Positions 9,491 through 17,829 of a DNA stretch of 64,000 bases are shown one piece after another. The notes under the pieces are model-generated. The model searched no databases and was not told the origin of the DNA. It worked only from the letters and a program-made list of their open reading frames with translations. Every line of letters begins with the position of its first letter. Position 1 is the first letter of the stretch. Source of the stretch: Symmachiella dynata (lineage in GTDB: Bacteria; Planctomycetota; Planctomycetia; Planctomycetales; Planctomycetaceae); assembly GCF_007747995.1 (NCBI RefSeq), contig NZ_CP036276.1, positions 5,632,001 through 5,696,000 of the forward strand, given 5' to 3'. A program made the position numbers and the translations under genes.

Positions 9491-9859
9491 CTAAGTCGCT
9501 GAATTTCCACCCCCCAAACCGAGTTGCGACAGTGCGTCACCCAGTCCGGGAAGATTCATATCACCGGTTAGTCCGGCCATCTCGGTCGCGGTTGCTTCTT
9601 GCACCTTTTTCAGCGCCTGATTTGTGGCAGCCACGATGAGGTCTTCCAGCATTTCGCGGTCGCCATCGTCAATCAGCGATTGTTCAATCTTACAGTTGAC
9701 GATTTGTTGTTTCCCAGTGACTTCCACGGTCACCATCCCGCCACCGGCAGTTCCCTCGGCGCGGATTTTACCCAGATTCTCTTGCATGGCGCTCATGCGC
9801 GATTGCATTTCCTGCGCGTTTTTCATCAACGACGCTATGTTTCCCAAACCTTTTAACAT
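9491..9859 (-). CDS. ebfC: YbaB/EbfC nucleoid-associated protein
   Basis: The start at 9859 (MLKGLGNIASLMKNAQEMQ) is preceded by GGAAGCGAG at good spacing; the longer frame to 9877 adds only MKEASP. The 122-residue protein has the family's helical N-terminus (MQSRMSAMQENLGKIRAEG), then the beta-rich middle GGGMVTVEVTGKQQIVNCKI and a C-terminal helix. Homologues dimerise as a tweezer and bind DNA with little sequence specificity. The C-terminus is Gly/Leu-rich. It lies 36 bases after the dnaX stop and 155 bases before the recR GTG. Confidence 0.93.
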   Translation of the reverse strand: MLKGLGNIASLMKNAQEMQSRMSAMQENLGKIRAEGTAGGGMVTVEVTGKQQIVNCKIEQSLIDDGDREMLEDLIVAATNQALKKVQEATATEMAGLTGDMNLPGLGDALSQLGLGGGNSAT

Positions 9860-9895
9860 TGGACTCGCTTCCTTCACATTGATCAGGTGCCGCGG

Positions 9896-11599
9896 TCAAC
9901 GCTCTTCGACCTTCACCACCGTCGCATTGAACACGGTCATGGCTTTCCTCACCAAAGGATCATTTTCGGGATCAATCCGATGTTTGGTGCCTGTTGGTGA
10001 CGCCTTCTCCTCGTCCGGTATTGAGGCTGGGGATGGGTCATCCGCCAATTTCAGGGTAATTCCCACCTTTCGCCCGACAACTTCTTCGAGTGCAGCCTCC
10101 AACCGCCCCATCTGGTCGCGGCGTTGGCAGTACTCGAGATTGAAATGATAGCTCTTAGGGAAGGATATTTCCAGTGCGTTTGGCCCGATAATTGCTATTC
10201 CCGAGGACCGTTGCACATTGGTTTTCACCATATCCGGAACCCTCGTAAGGACTTCCGCCCATATTTCCTCTTCCGAACCTGTTTGAAAATCGATCGTTGG
10301 CCGTGTTTCTGGATCGGGAATCGCAGCTGAAGGAGTCTCAGTGGGGAGGGGGGCCATTTTTTTTTGAGGTGGGGGCGCGGATGTTCGATTCGCTGCCGGT
10401 GGCTGCCGCGTTGGTGCTGCGCCATTCGTGGCGGGGAGATTGACCGCACCCGATTTGACCTGACGGATTAGGTCGGATAGGTCGTGTAGGTGTTGTAGTA
10501 ATGACATCCGCACCAGCGCCAATTCAGCCAAGGCGCGTCCGTAGGCGACTCGCTGCATGCGGCCTTTGGCTTCCGAAAGGATCTCCATCGCAGCCACGAT
10601 GGTCTCCAAGCCCCACCGTTTGGCCTGTTCAATCAGTTGGGGACGCAATTCGGGGGAGACCGAACTGAGCCGGACCTGCTCCGCCCCAGATGCTAAAACC
10701 ATCAGATCACGAAGATAGTCCAACAACTGCGTCGTGACTTCACCGAGTTGAATCCCCTCTTCCAAGGCTGCGTCGAACGCCTGGAGCGCTGCTCCCTTCT
10801 CGCCGGAAATTACTGCTTCAAACAATTCCACCAACCGCTGATCGTCGGCCGTGCCAAACAGACGATGCACGTCGGCCGGGGTAATCGGATCGCCGCCGAA
10901 GGCGAGTAGTTGGTCGAACAACGATTGGCTGTCCCGCATCGACCCGGCCGCGCGACGTGCGATCAATTCGACGGCGGCATCTTCAACCGCAATCCCCTCG
11001 GCCTCGGCAATCTGTTTGAGCCGTACGCTGATGTTGGGTGTGTCGATCGTCCCAAAGTCAAACCGCTGGCAGCGTGAGAGAATCGTGTCGGGTAGCTTGT
11101 TGGGTTCGGTCGTGCAGAAGATGAATTTAACGGTCGGCGGCGGCTCTTCCAGCGTCTTAAGCAGTGCGTTAAACGCCTCCCGCGTGAGCATGTGGACTTC
11201 GTCGATGATGTAGACCTTATAACGGGTCCGCATCGATTTCACGTTCACATTCGCCCGCAACGACCGGATATCCTCGATGCCGCGGTTCGACGCTCCATCG
11301 ATTTCCAGCACATCGACGTCGGTCCCGGCGGAGATGCCCAGGCAGATTTCGCAGGTATTGCAAGGGTCGCCGTCTTGTACGTTTGGGCAGTTGAGCGATT
11401 TGGCCAAAATCCGCGCCGTCGACGTCTTGCCGACGCCACGTGCGCCTGTAAACAAATAGGCGTGCGCAACACGGCTACTGGAAATGGCATTGCGCAGGGC
11501 CTGTGCCACCATGCCTTGGCCGACAACTTCGTCGAAAGTCTGCGGACGAAAACGACGGGCCAGGACTGTGTATTCGGTATTGGGTGTTTGCATCGTCAC
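9896..11599 (-). CDS. dnaX: DNA polymerase III clamp-loader subunit tau (gamma by slippage)
   Basis: The 567-residue protein opens with YTVLARRFRPQTFDEVVGQ. The Walker A motif GARGVGKTSTARILAK is near residues 45-60. It is followed by the zinc-binding cysteines (CPNVQDGDPCNTCEIC), Walker B (VYIIDEVHML) and sensor motifs (ILSRCQRFDF). Domain III ends near residue 370. A Pro/Gln-rich linker (TRQPPAANRTSAPPPQKKMAPLP) then joins a tau-specific C-terminal region. It drives ATP-dependent loading of the sliding clamp and, as tau, links polymerase to helicase. The linker codons contain nine consecutive A residues; slippage there would end translation at a TGA and yield a product of about 420 residues, the size of a gamma subunit. 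Confidence 0.97.
   Translation of the reverse strand: MTMQTPNTEYTVLARRFRPQTFDEVVGQGMVAQALRNAISSSRVAHAYLFTGARGVGKTSTARILAKSLNCPNVQDGDPCNTCEICLGISAGTDVDVLEIDGASNRGIEDIRSLRANVNVKSMRTRYKVYIIDEVHMLTREAFNALLKTLEEPPPTVKFIFCTTEPNKLPDTILSRCQRFDFGTIDTPNISVRLKQIAEAEGIAVEDAAVELIARRAAGSMRDSQSLFDQLLAFGGDPITPADVHRLFGTADDQRLVELFEAVISGEKGAALQAFDAALEEGIQLGEVTTQLLDYLRDLMVLASGAEQVRLSSVSPELRPQLIEQAKRWGLETIVAAMEILSEAKGRMQRVAYGRALAELALVRMSLLQHLHDLSDLIRQVKSGAVNLPATNGAAPTRQPPAANRTSAPPPQKKMAPLPTETPSAAIPDPETRPTIDFQTGSEEEIWAEVLTRVPDMVKTNVQRSSGIAIIGPNALEISFPKSYHFNLEYCQRRDQMGRLEAALEEVVGRKVGITLKLADDPSPASIPDEEKASPTGTKHRIDPENDPLVRKAMTVFNATVVKVEER
10338..10365 (-). other. Putative dnaX slippage site (A9) with out-of-frame stop
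   Basis: On the coding strand, nine A residues (10365-10357) fall in CAA-AAA-AAA-ATG. A -1 ribosomal shift, or one extra A added by RNA polymerase, reads K-N-G-P-P-P-H and then TGA at 10340-10338. The break comes just after the third clamp-loader domain, as in known gamma-producing dnaX genes (Escherichia coli A-AAA-AAG; Thermus thermophilus A9). Function here is inferred from position and sequence only. Confidence 0.65.
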
Positions 11600-11717
11600 G
11601 ACATACGGGAGATACGAAATGGTTCAAAGGTTAACCGGCACGACTGCAGTGCCCGGTCCGTCCTTATTGTCGCATTCCCGTCGTCGCAAGCAACGTCGCG
11701 GCAGAAATAATCAGAAA

Positions 11718-11750
11718 AACGGCGCGGAATCTCGTGGATACCGCGCCGTT
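11718..11750 (-). terminator. Rho-independent terminator of the lipoprotein gene
   Basis: A perfect 10-bp stem, AACGGCGCGG with CCGCGCCGTT (11718-11727 and 11741-11750), has a 13-base loop. On the minus strand the stem runs directly into TTTTT. It lies about 40 bases past the stop of the lipoprotein gene and upstream of dnaX, so it insulates the dnaX operon. An A/T-rich stretch on the other side may allow partial plus-strand activity. Confidence 0.85.
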
Positions 11751-11789
11751 AGAATTTTTAGGACCGCTCGGTTTTCTATGCGAACAGGT

Positions 11790-12575
11790 TTATTTGAGAA
11801 CAGGAATTTCATTCCCGGCCGGCTGGATGGAAACTTTTCCAGAATCCAGCTCAGAGGGGGGCGGCGCCAATTCCGGCATTTCGTATTCAGGCGTTTCCGG
11901 CTTATCCTTGCGTGCGAATTGGGGGACCGAAAGCGCGGGCATCGCTAGCTTGGGCAACTGCGGAGGAGCTTCGCCCGCCCAGCGGATGGGACCATCTGTT
12001 CCATCGCGCTGCATAGGACCGATGCCCATGGCCCAAACGCTTTTGGCCAGCTTGTTGGAGATTTTAGTATCGGAACTCCAGACGAGGTTGCCGTCGGTGC
12101 GGTGATAAGCAAACAGTCCGATTTTTGCTTCACCCAGTTGGTTGGTTTTTTTGTACAAAGCCATTTCCGGCAGCGACGCCGGCATGCCGGGGATGCCCGC
12201 TCCGAGCGATGACTCGGGGATACCGATTAACAGGTCGTGGTGATCCGTCCCGATGACACCGGCGCGGGCTTCGACAACGTAGTCTGCTTCTTCTTTTTTC
12301 TCCAACACGTAGCAACCATTTCTCAGCAAGTGATATTTCAAACTACTGATCAAGTATTTTTGTTGCACACTGTCGTCGATGTTGCTGGTGTCGAAGAAGA
12401 CTTTTTGATGGGCTAGCGGACTGACGTCGATACTATTGACCGATTCGTCGATCGCATTGGAAATCAGGCGTTGTTCAGTGGCGGTACGGGGGGTATCGGA
12501 CCACCGCGTTGTGCCACATCCGCCCAAGCAAGCCGCAAGAAAGACAAGAGAAACAATTTGAGTTGGTTGATTCAT
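11790..12575 (-). CDS. Putative lipoprotein, DUF6655-like
   Basis: The ATG at 12575 starts a signal peptide with a lipobox (VSLVFLAACLGGC), so the mature protein would be lipid-anchored at Cys20. The frame runs on upstream to 12704, but that part is basic and does not look secretory. The body contains TRWSDTPRTATEQRLISNAIDESVNSID, which I associate with a planctomycete lipoprotein family (DUF6655, from memory, not searched). A Gly-rich middle (IGIPESSLGAGIPGMPASLPE) and a Pro-rich C-terminus follow. Function is unknown. The gene has its own terminator at 11718-11750. Confidence 0.75.
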   Translation of the reverse strand: MNQPTQIVSLVFLAACLGGCGTTRWSDTPRTATEQRLISNAIDESVNSIDVSPLAHQKVFFDTSNIDDSVQQKYLISSLKYHLLRNGCYVLEKKEEADYVVEARAGVIGTDHHDLLIGIPESSLGAGIPGMPASLPEMALYKKTNQLGEAKIGLFAYHRTDGNLVWSSDTKISNKLAKSVWAMGIGPMQRDGTDGPIRWAGEAPPQLPKLAMPALSVPQFARKDKPETPEYEMPELAPPPSELDSGKVSIQPAGNEIPVLK

Positions 12576-12861
12576 AACGTAATGCTCGCGCCGGCGCAGA
12601 GTTCGCCGCCGTTTTTGAGAGAAGTGTAGAGATGATCGATACGAAAGTTGAGAGGAGAGAGGGCGGATTTTCGCCATTTCGCAGGCTCGGTCAATAGCGA
12701 TCAACCAAGAAACGTCAACTTAAGATCATCTCGATTGGCAGATTGCGCTGCTGCGAGGCAACTACCGGTTCGCGCTGCTGAGTTGCTAAGGGGTAACAAC
12801 AAATTAGCGAGCGGTCTGCTCCACCAGCATTCGCAAGTGAATTGGCAATTGCCGGCGGCAA

Positions 12862-13392
12862 TCACTCCCAACGGCGTTGCGGTTGGGGTTCTTCGGCGAC
12901 TTGCGCGCCGGGAAGATCCTTCAGAGCATTCCGCAATTCGACGGTCAACTGCTGGTTTTCCAACATTTTCCAAGCCAAGTTGACGCGATTGTCGACGCGG
13001 GCGACTTTCCACAATCCGGTCGGTGAGCGGTGCAATTCGATTTGCGAATTGACAAACGGCATCCCGGCATGCCGAAAGACCGAATCGGCGGTGGCGGTGT
13101 CCCCTTGCACGCGGACCGATTTGAGATCAAACGTCAACTCGCCGTTTCCGCTAGCGTTTGCCGGCGGCGGGGCCCAAGCCGATGCGTAATCGTCCGCCAC
13201 GACCGCTACCTGCTCGCGCAATTCGGGGGTCATCAAACGGAGAACCGTGGGACGATCGTTGGATTTGATCGCTTCAAGAAATTCCGTGACGACGTACGTG
13301 GGCTGCTGGTTGGTTCGCCACTGTTGTATACCGGCGAAGATCAGCAGCAATCCGCCGCCGACGAGTGCCACATTCCACAATTTCGGTGTCAC
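12862..13392 (-). CDS. Membrane-anchored protein of unknown function
   Basis: The GTG at 13392 is preceded by GGAGATGG at good spacing and begins TPKLWNVALVGGGLLLIFAGIQQW, a single N-terminal membrane helix. The upstream extension to 13482 is not supported. The roughly 150-residue exterior part starts VVTEFLEAIKSNDRPTVLRLMTP, a helix pattern like DUF4878/NTF2-like domains, and includes PTGLWKVARVD. A possible small-ligand or structural role is only suggested by the fold resemblance. Confidence 0.7.
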   Translation of the reverse strand: MTPKLWNVALVGGGLLLIFAGIQQWRTNQQPTYVVTEFLEAIKSNDRPTVLRLMTPELREQVAVVADDYASAWAPPPANASGNGELTFDLKSVRVQGDTATADSVFRHAGMPFVNSQIELHRSPTGLWKVARVDNRVNLAWKMLENQQLTVELRNALKDLPGAQVAEEPQPQRRWE

Positions 13393-13575
13393 TCGACCAT
13401 CTCCAGAGGCGGAAAATGCAATGGAAAGCCAATGGCTCGCACAGCCCGCTGCCATCTCTAACAACAGTCGAGACCGGGTCACACTGACGGCTGGCTGCCG
13501 ATTCGTGTTTGCACCCGGGGTCCGTTTGCACTGGCGGACAAGCCGCCGGTGGCACCTATCTTTATCAAGAGACGA

Positions 13576-13794
13576 TTAGGCGCTGGGGCGGAGATTCCAA
13601 TAGGCGGAAAGGACATCGTATAAGTCGGCGGAGATTTGGACTTCGTCGTTGTCGAAGTCGTGCAACCAAGCGCGGTCGGCTTGGACAGCTTCAGCCAGGA
13701 TATGGGTGATCTCGCTCAACTTGACGGTCATGCCTGGCTCGGCGACGGCGGTACCTTCGTCTTCACCAGTAAATAATCTCAGTCGATGACGCAT
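13576..13794 (-). CDS. Small acidic conserved-type protein, 72 residues
   Basis: The 72-residue product (MRHRLRLFTGEDEGTAVAEP...) has no signal peptide or membrane segment and is acidic (ADRAWLHDFDNDEVQISADLY). Its composition and even spread of charged residues look coding, and no longer frame competes. I do not recognise a domain. Confidence 0.55.
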   Translation of the reverse strand: MRHRLRLFTGEDEGTAVAEPGMTVKLSEITHILAEAVQADRAWLHDFDNDEVQISADLYDVLSAYWNLRPSA

Positions 13795-14146
13795 ATCTCA
13801 ATGTCTTTCCATGACAACTGTGAGGTTTTGTTAATCCGTTTCCCCCCACCGCCCTTGCGGGCGACGCGCCGTTTTGCGATGCGGGTTTGAGTTCCAGATC
13901 CATCTAGAAACTCAAAAGATTTGCATCGCTGTTGCGCGGGCTGAAGTCCGGTTTTCCGGACAGCCAATGGTATTATCGGAACCGTGGCGGCGTCACTTCA
14001 GTCAATTCTGACGAATAGTCCGATTATTCCCGATAGCCTTCATGGGGAGATTCGGCGAATCGTGATGGACAAATCACGGTCCGTTCGGCATCTTCTGCCG
14101 GTCGAGCGATCCATTCGGCGAGATCCGCGCGTTGTGAGGACGTGGT
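13795..14146. other. Spacer with two hairpins, no gene seen
   Basis: Downstream of rsmE on the minus strand are two potential hairpins: GTCCGG-TTTT-CCGGAC near 13946-13961, and TTTGAGTT...AACTCAAA near 13885-13914. Neither is followed by a T run. Short frames here lack coding features. Confidence 0.5.
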
Positions 14147-14857
14147 TTAAGATCGCAGCGACGCACCGCACAGCGCGACCAGCGCCAATGCCGCAGTTTC
14201 GATGCGCAAGATGCGCGGGCCGAGATCAACCAAAGTTGCGCGCGCATTCGCATGTGAAATCTCAGCCTCGGAGAAGCCCCCTTCGGGTCCAATGCAGATC
14301 GTCGTCGGCCGCTCACCCGCCACCCAATCCGCGCGCCATGCTGTGCCGCCGGGATGAGCGATGAGCAACGGATCGCCTGCGGGAAGCGATGTTAAAAACT
14401 CCGCCCAGTTTTGGAGTGGAGTAATTTCCATCAATCGCGCGCGGCGACATTGTTTTGAGGCGGCGATGACCGCCGCTCGCATTTTCTCCAACTTCGTCGC
14501 CCGTGGATCAACAACGCTCCGTTCGGTTTGCAAAGGGACCAAACGCGTCACGCCCAATTCGGTCGCCTTTTCCACCAACCAGCGAAAACGGTCCCCCTTG
14601 GGAACAGCTGTGGCCAGGATCAAAGGCGCCGGCAGTTCCGCCGCTCCCGGTTGTCGCGAGAGGATCGAGACCTCAACTCGTTTTTTGCTCGCCGACTCGA
14701 CCCGCGCCGTCGCTTCGGTTCCATCGCCATCAAACAGCTCAATCTCATCGCCCGGCTGCAACCGCAGCACATTGTGCAAGTGGTGCGCTTCGGGACCGAG
14801 CAATTCAGCCGTCGGACCGTTCAAATTGGCGGGAAGATAAAACCGGGGATGTGTCAC
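14147..14857 (-). CDS. rsmE: 16S rRNA (uracil1498-N3)-methyltransferase RsmE
   Basis: The 236-residue protein starts at a GTG (THPRFYLP). The N-terminal PUA-like beta-barrel is about residues 1-70 (HHLHNVLRLQPGDEIELFDG). The SPOUT methyltransferase domain has the typical ATAVPKGDRFRWLVEKATEL and the SAM-binding knot motif CIGPEGGFSEAEI, then LGPRILRIETAALALVAL. It methylates N3 of U1498 in helix 44 of 16S rRNA. It appears to be transcribed alone. Confidence 0.95.
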   Translation of the reverse strand: MTHPRFYLPANLNGPTAELLGPEAHHLHNVLRLQPGDEIELFDGDGTEATARVESASKKRVEVSILSRQPGAAELPAPLILATAVPKGDRFRWLVEKATELGVTRLVPLQTERSVVDPRATKLEKMRAAVIAASKQCRRARLMEITPLQNWAEFLTSLPAGDPLLIAHPGGTAWRADWVAGERPTTICIGPEGGFSEAEISHANARATLVDLGPRILRIETAALALVALCGASLRS

Positions 14858-15136
14858 GGGTTCGTTTTCAAAATGAGAGAAACACTATTTACAGTGATCG
14901 CGTGAATCGCATTGCCGACCGGTCAATCGTGACAAGTGCCACATTTCGAGTCAACGTTCGCCCGATTTCCATGCGATCTGAGCGGAGAAATGGCGGCTGC
15001 GCTAATATGTTTGTGTATTCCACACGCTACGCACGTCTGTTCGGTTGGATGCGACAGTCGAGTGGGGTATGGTAGGTCGTTTCCTCCCGTCGACGCTGCG
15101 TGCGAAACATGACGTTCCAACTCCTGAGGTCATCAG

Positions 15137-17743
15137 ATGCGTAACAGGTCGCCGCAAAAATGGGTTGTGTGGATCACACTCGTGATCGGTCTGACCGCCG
15201 CAGGTCGGACGCACGCCGCAGAGAATTTCGGCATTCTCCCCACGCCGCAAAAAGTCGAATCGCAAAACGGCAGTTTTACGATCAACCGCGAAACCCAAGT
15301 GGTGCTCGGCAAAGACGCCACCGACGCGGAACGGTTCGCGGCCGAGGATTTGCGAACTGCGCTCCAGGAGATCTACGGCTTCCAACTGCCGCTGGGCGCA
15401 CCGGACACGTCTCGCCCAAATAGCATCGTGATCGGCAAACCGGGTACGAATCAACTCGTCAACAAGTTGATGCAGGAACACGGCTTGTCGTTTTCAGCCA
15501 AGACAAAAGAGCAAGGGTATGTCCTGGGAATTAGCGACCAGGGAATCGTGATCGCTGCGGAAAATGAACCGGGACTGTTGTACGGCACGATGAGTCTACG
15601 GCAAATCGCGCAGGTCCAAGGAGCGAAGAAGCCATTGCCGGCGGTGCGGATTCACGATTGGCCGCACCTAAAAATGCGAGGTGTGCAGGAGGAGACCGCT
15701 TACGGACAAGCCTCGACGATGGAGAATTACAAAGCGATCATCCGCTTCATCGCCCAATATAAGATGAATACCTACTTCATCTATTTGGAAGACAACTACC
15801 GCTTCAAGAAATATCCCTCAATTGGCGTCGGTCGCGGTGCTTTCGATGCGGATCAAATCAACGAACTGGAAGCGTATGCCAAGCAGTATCACATCGAGTT
15901 GATCCCCATCTTCGAAATGCTGGGCAACCAAGGGACCTTGTTGATGAACGCTGAGGTGTTGCCCTTTAGCGAATATCCCGGTTCGCACTCCTTTGCTACG
16001 GACGATGCGGCTTTTGAATTTTTGGAGAATTGCTTTCTGGAATTGATCGACGTCTTCGATTCCAAGTATTTCCATGCTGGATTAGACGAATCGTGGGACC
16101 TGGGATTCGGCAAAACCGAGGCGGCGGTCAAGAAGGATGGTCGCGGCTTGGTGCATGCACAACACTACCGCCGGTTGAACAAGCTGTTTAAGGATCACGA
16201 TAAAACGATGATCATGTACGGAGACGTGATCGTGAATCGTAAGGACCCGTCGGTGATCTTAAACGCGATTCCCAAAGACATCGTGCTGATGGACTGGGTG
16301 TACGGTCCAAAGCAACATTACGACAGCGTCGACAAATTGGCGGCACATGATTTTCCCTTGATGGTGCTCCCGGGCCTGAACAACTGGAGCCGGATTTTCC
16401 CCACGACTTCGGCGGCGCTGATCAACATTCGTAATTTCACGCTGGACGGTATTCGGCACAATGCGCTCGGTTCCTTCACGTCGACTTGGGGGGACTTCGG
16501 CTCGAAGAATCTGCGAGAGATGAATTATTTCGGCTACGCTTATGGAGCCGAGGTCACATGGTCGCCACAATCGACCGATGTGGAGAGTTTTTACAATCGG
16601 TTTTTCACGCTGCACAACGGTCCGGGGACGGCGACGCCGTTGCGGGCCGTGTTTGCGTTGTTGGAGAAGTGGCCGTTTGGGTTACCGATTGTCGATTACT
16701 TCCGGCATCCCTTTGCGCCGCGTTATGAGTATGGCGGACGAAAACCCGACGCCAGCAAAACGGCGCATTCCGAGCAAGATCTCTGGCGGGTCCGCGAGGA
16801 TGCTCGCGTGGCCGAAGCCTTGATCGCTGCGCTACGCCCGGTGATTACCCGCCGCAAGGGCGACCTGGACTATTACGAATATTGTGCCCGCATGCACCGC
16901 AATTATGTGCGCGGGCAACTGTTGGTCCGCAGCTTGCGAGACTTTGCTGCGAGTGACCCGTCCCCGGAACAAATTGCCGCTGCGAAACAACGGTTCGCCC
17001 GCGAGGCCCGGGCGGTGCGTGATGAAACGTTGGCATTGCGAAACACGTTTCAAGAATTGTGGTTGCGGACGAATCAGCCGGACAATCTGCAATTCGCCGT
17101 CGATGAGTACGACATGCTGATCAAAGCCTGGGATGAGACGGCGACGCGGGCCGAGGCGGGTGTCTTTGCATTTGATTCGCGGCCGGCGTCGCAGTGGATT
17201 TATCATCCGCACGGATTCGAGAAGCAGGAACAAGTTCAACACGCGTCGTTCCGTAAGACGTTTGAAGTGGATCCGCAGGACATCGAGTTGGCCGGCATCC
17301 AAGTGCAAGGGGACACGCATGTGAAATTGTTCGTCAACGGCAAACAGATTGGCGAACAGTTCGCGCGGCGGAATTTTTCAGCTCCAGTCAATCCGCATTT
17401 GCTAGAGCTGTATGACATCAAGTCATACCTGGAACCGGGCAAAAACGTGATCGCCGTCGAGGCACATGCCTATGGTACGGAGAACCGTCAGTTGGAACCG
17501 GGCGGACCGGAGCGCTGCGGCGGATTTCATCTTTACGGTGAATTGATTGGCAAAAATGGGCAGGTGACGCCGATTTTTTCTGACTCGTCCTGGAAAGTCA
17601 GCGACAAGCCGGGTGACGATTGGACGTCGACCGGCTACGATGATGCGAACTGGCCGTCGGCTCAAGGCGATGAGAAACCAACGGTCTGGATCAGTTATCC
17701 GGACTTTCGAACCGGCCAAAAAGGTTTCAGCGACCAACGTTAA
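15137..17743 (+). CDS. Secreted GH20 beta-N-acetylhexosaminidase-like protein
   Basis: The start is preceded by GAGG at 8-base spacing. Residues 1-28 are a signal peptide (WVVWITLVIGLTAAGRTHAAE). Residues about 32-150 match the non-catalytic GH20b domain (FGILPTPQKVESQNGSFTIN). A TIM-barrel region follows (LKMRGVQEET; YFIYLEDNYRF). The catalytic pair is probably Asp316-Glu317 in HAGLDESWDLG, where the usual HxGGDE has Leu for the second Gly. A C-terminal jelly-roll (about 680-860; KLFVNGKQIGE, GKNVIAVEAHAYG) probably binds carbohydrate. GH20 enzymes release terminal GlcNAc or GalNAc. The symporter gene starts 86 bases downstream, which suggests the released sugar is imported. Confidence 0.85.
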   Translation: MRNRSPQKWVVWITLVIGLTAAGRTHAAENFGILPTPQKVESQNGSFTINRETQVVLGKDATDAERFAAEDLRTALQEIYGFQLPLGAPDTSRPNSIVIGKPGTNQLVNKLMQEHGLSFSAKTKEQGYVLGISDQGIVIAAENEPGLLYGTMSLRQIAQVQGAKKPLPAVRIHDWPHLKMRGVQEETAYGQASTMENYKAIIRFIAQYKMNTYFIYLEDNYRFKKYPSIGVGRGAFDADQINELEAYAKQYHIELIPIFEMLGNQGTLLMNAEVLPFSEYPGSHSFATDDAAFEFLENCFLELIDVFDSKYFHAGLDESWDLGFGKTEAAVKKDGRGLVHAQHYRRLNKLFKDHDKTMIMYGDVIVNRKDPSVILNAIPKDIVLMDWVYGPKQHYDSVDKLAAHDFPLMVLPGLNNWSRIFPTTSAALINIRNFTLDGIRHNALGSFTSTWGDFGSKNLREMNYFGYAYGAEVTWSPQSTDVESFYNRFFTLHNGPGTATPLRAVFALLEKWPFGLPIVDYFRHPFAPRYEYGGRKPDASKTAHSEQDLWRVREDARVAEALIAALRPVITRRKGDLDYYEYCARMHRNYVRGQLLVRSLRDFAASDPSPEQIAAAKQRFAREARAVRDETLALRNTFQELWLRTNQPDNLQFAVDEYDMLIKAWDETATRAEAGVFAFDSRPASQWIYHPHGFEKQEQVQHASFRKTFEVDPQDIELAGIQVQGDTHVKLFVNGKQIGEQFARRNFSAPVNPHLLELYDIKSYLEPGKNVIAVEAHAYGTENRQLEPGGPERCGGFHLYGELIGKNGQVTPIFSDSSWKVSDKPGDDWTSTGYDDANWPSAQGDEKPTVWISYPDFRTGQKGFSDQR

Positions 17744-17762
17744 ATCGATTCAATTCCCTCAG

Positions 17763-17781
17763 CCCCCGGCTCCGCCGGGGG
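17763..17781 (+). other. GC-rich hairpin between hexosaminidase and symporter genes
   Basis: A perfect 7-bp stem, CCCCCGG/CCGGGGG with a 5-base loop, lies 20 bases past the GH20 stop. There is no T run. It may stabilise mRNA ends or reduce readthrough into the symporter. Confidence 0.5.
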
Positions 17782-17829
17782 GGCCATACGATAAACGGCG
17801 TACCACCGCCCACAAGGATAGAGAAAAAG

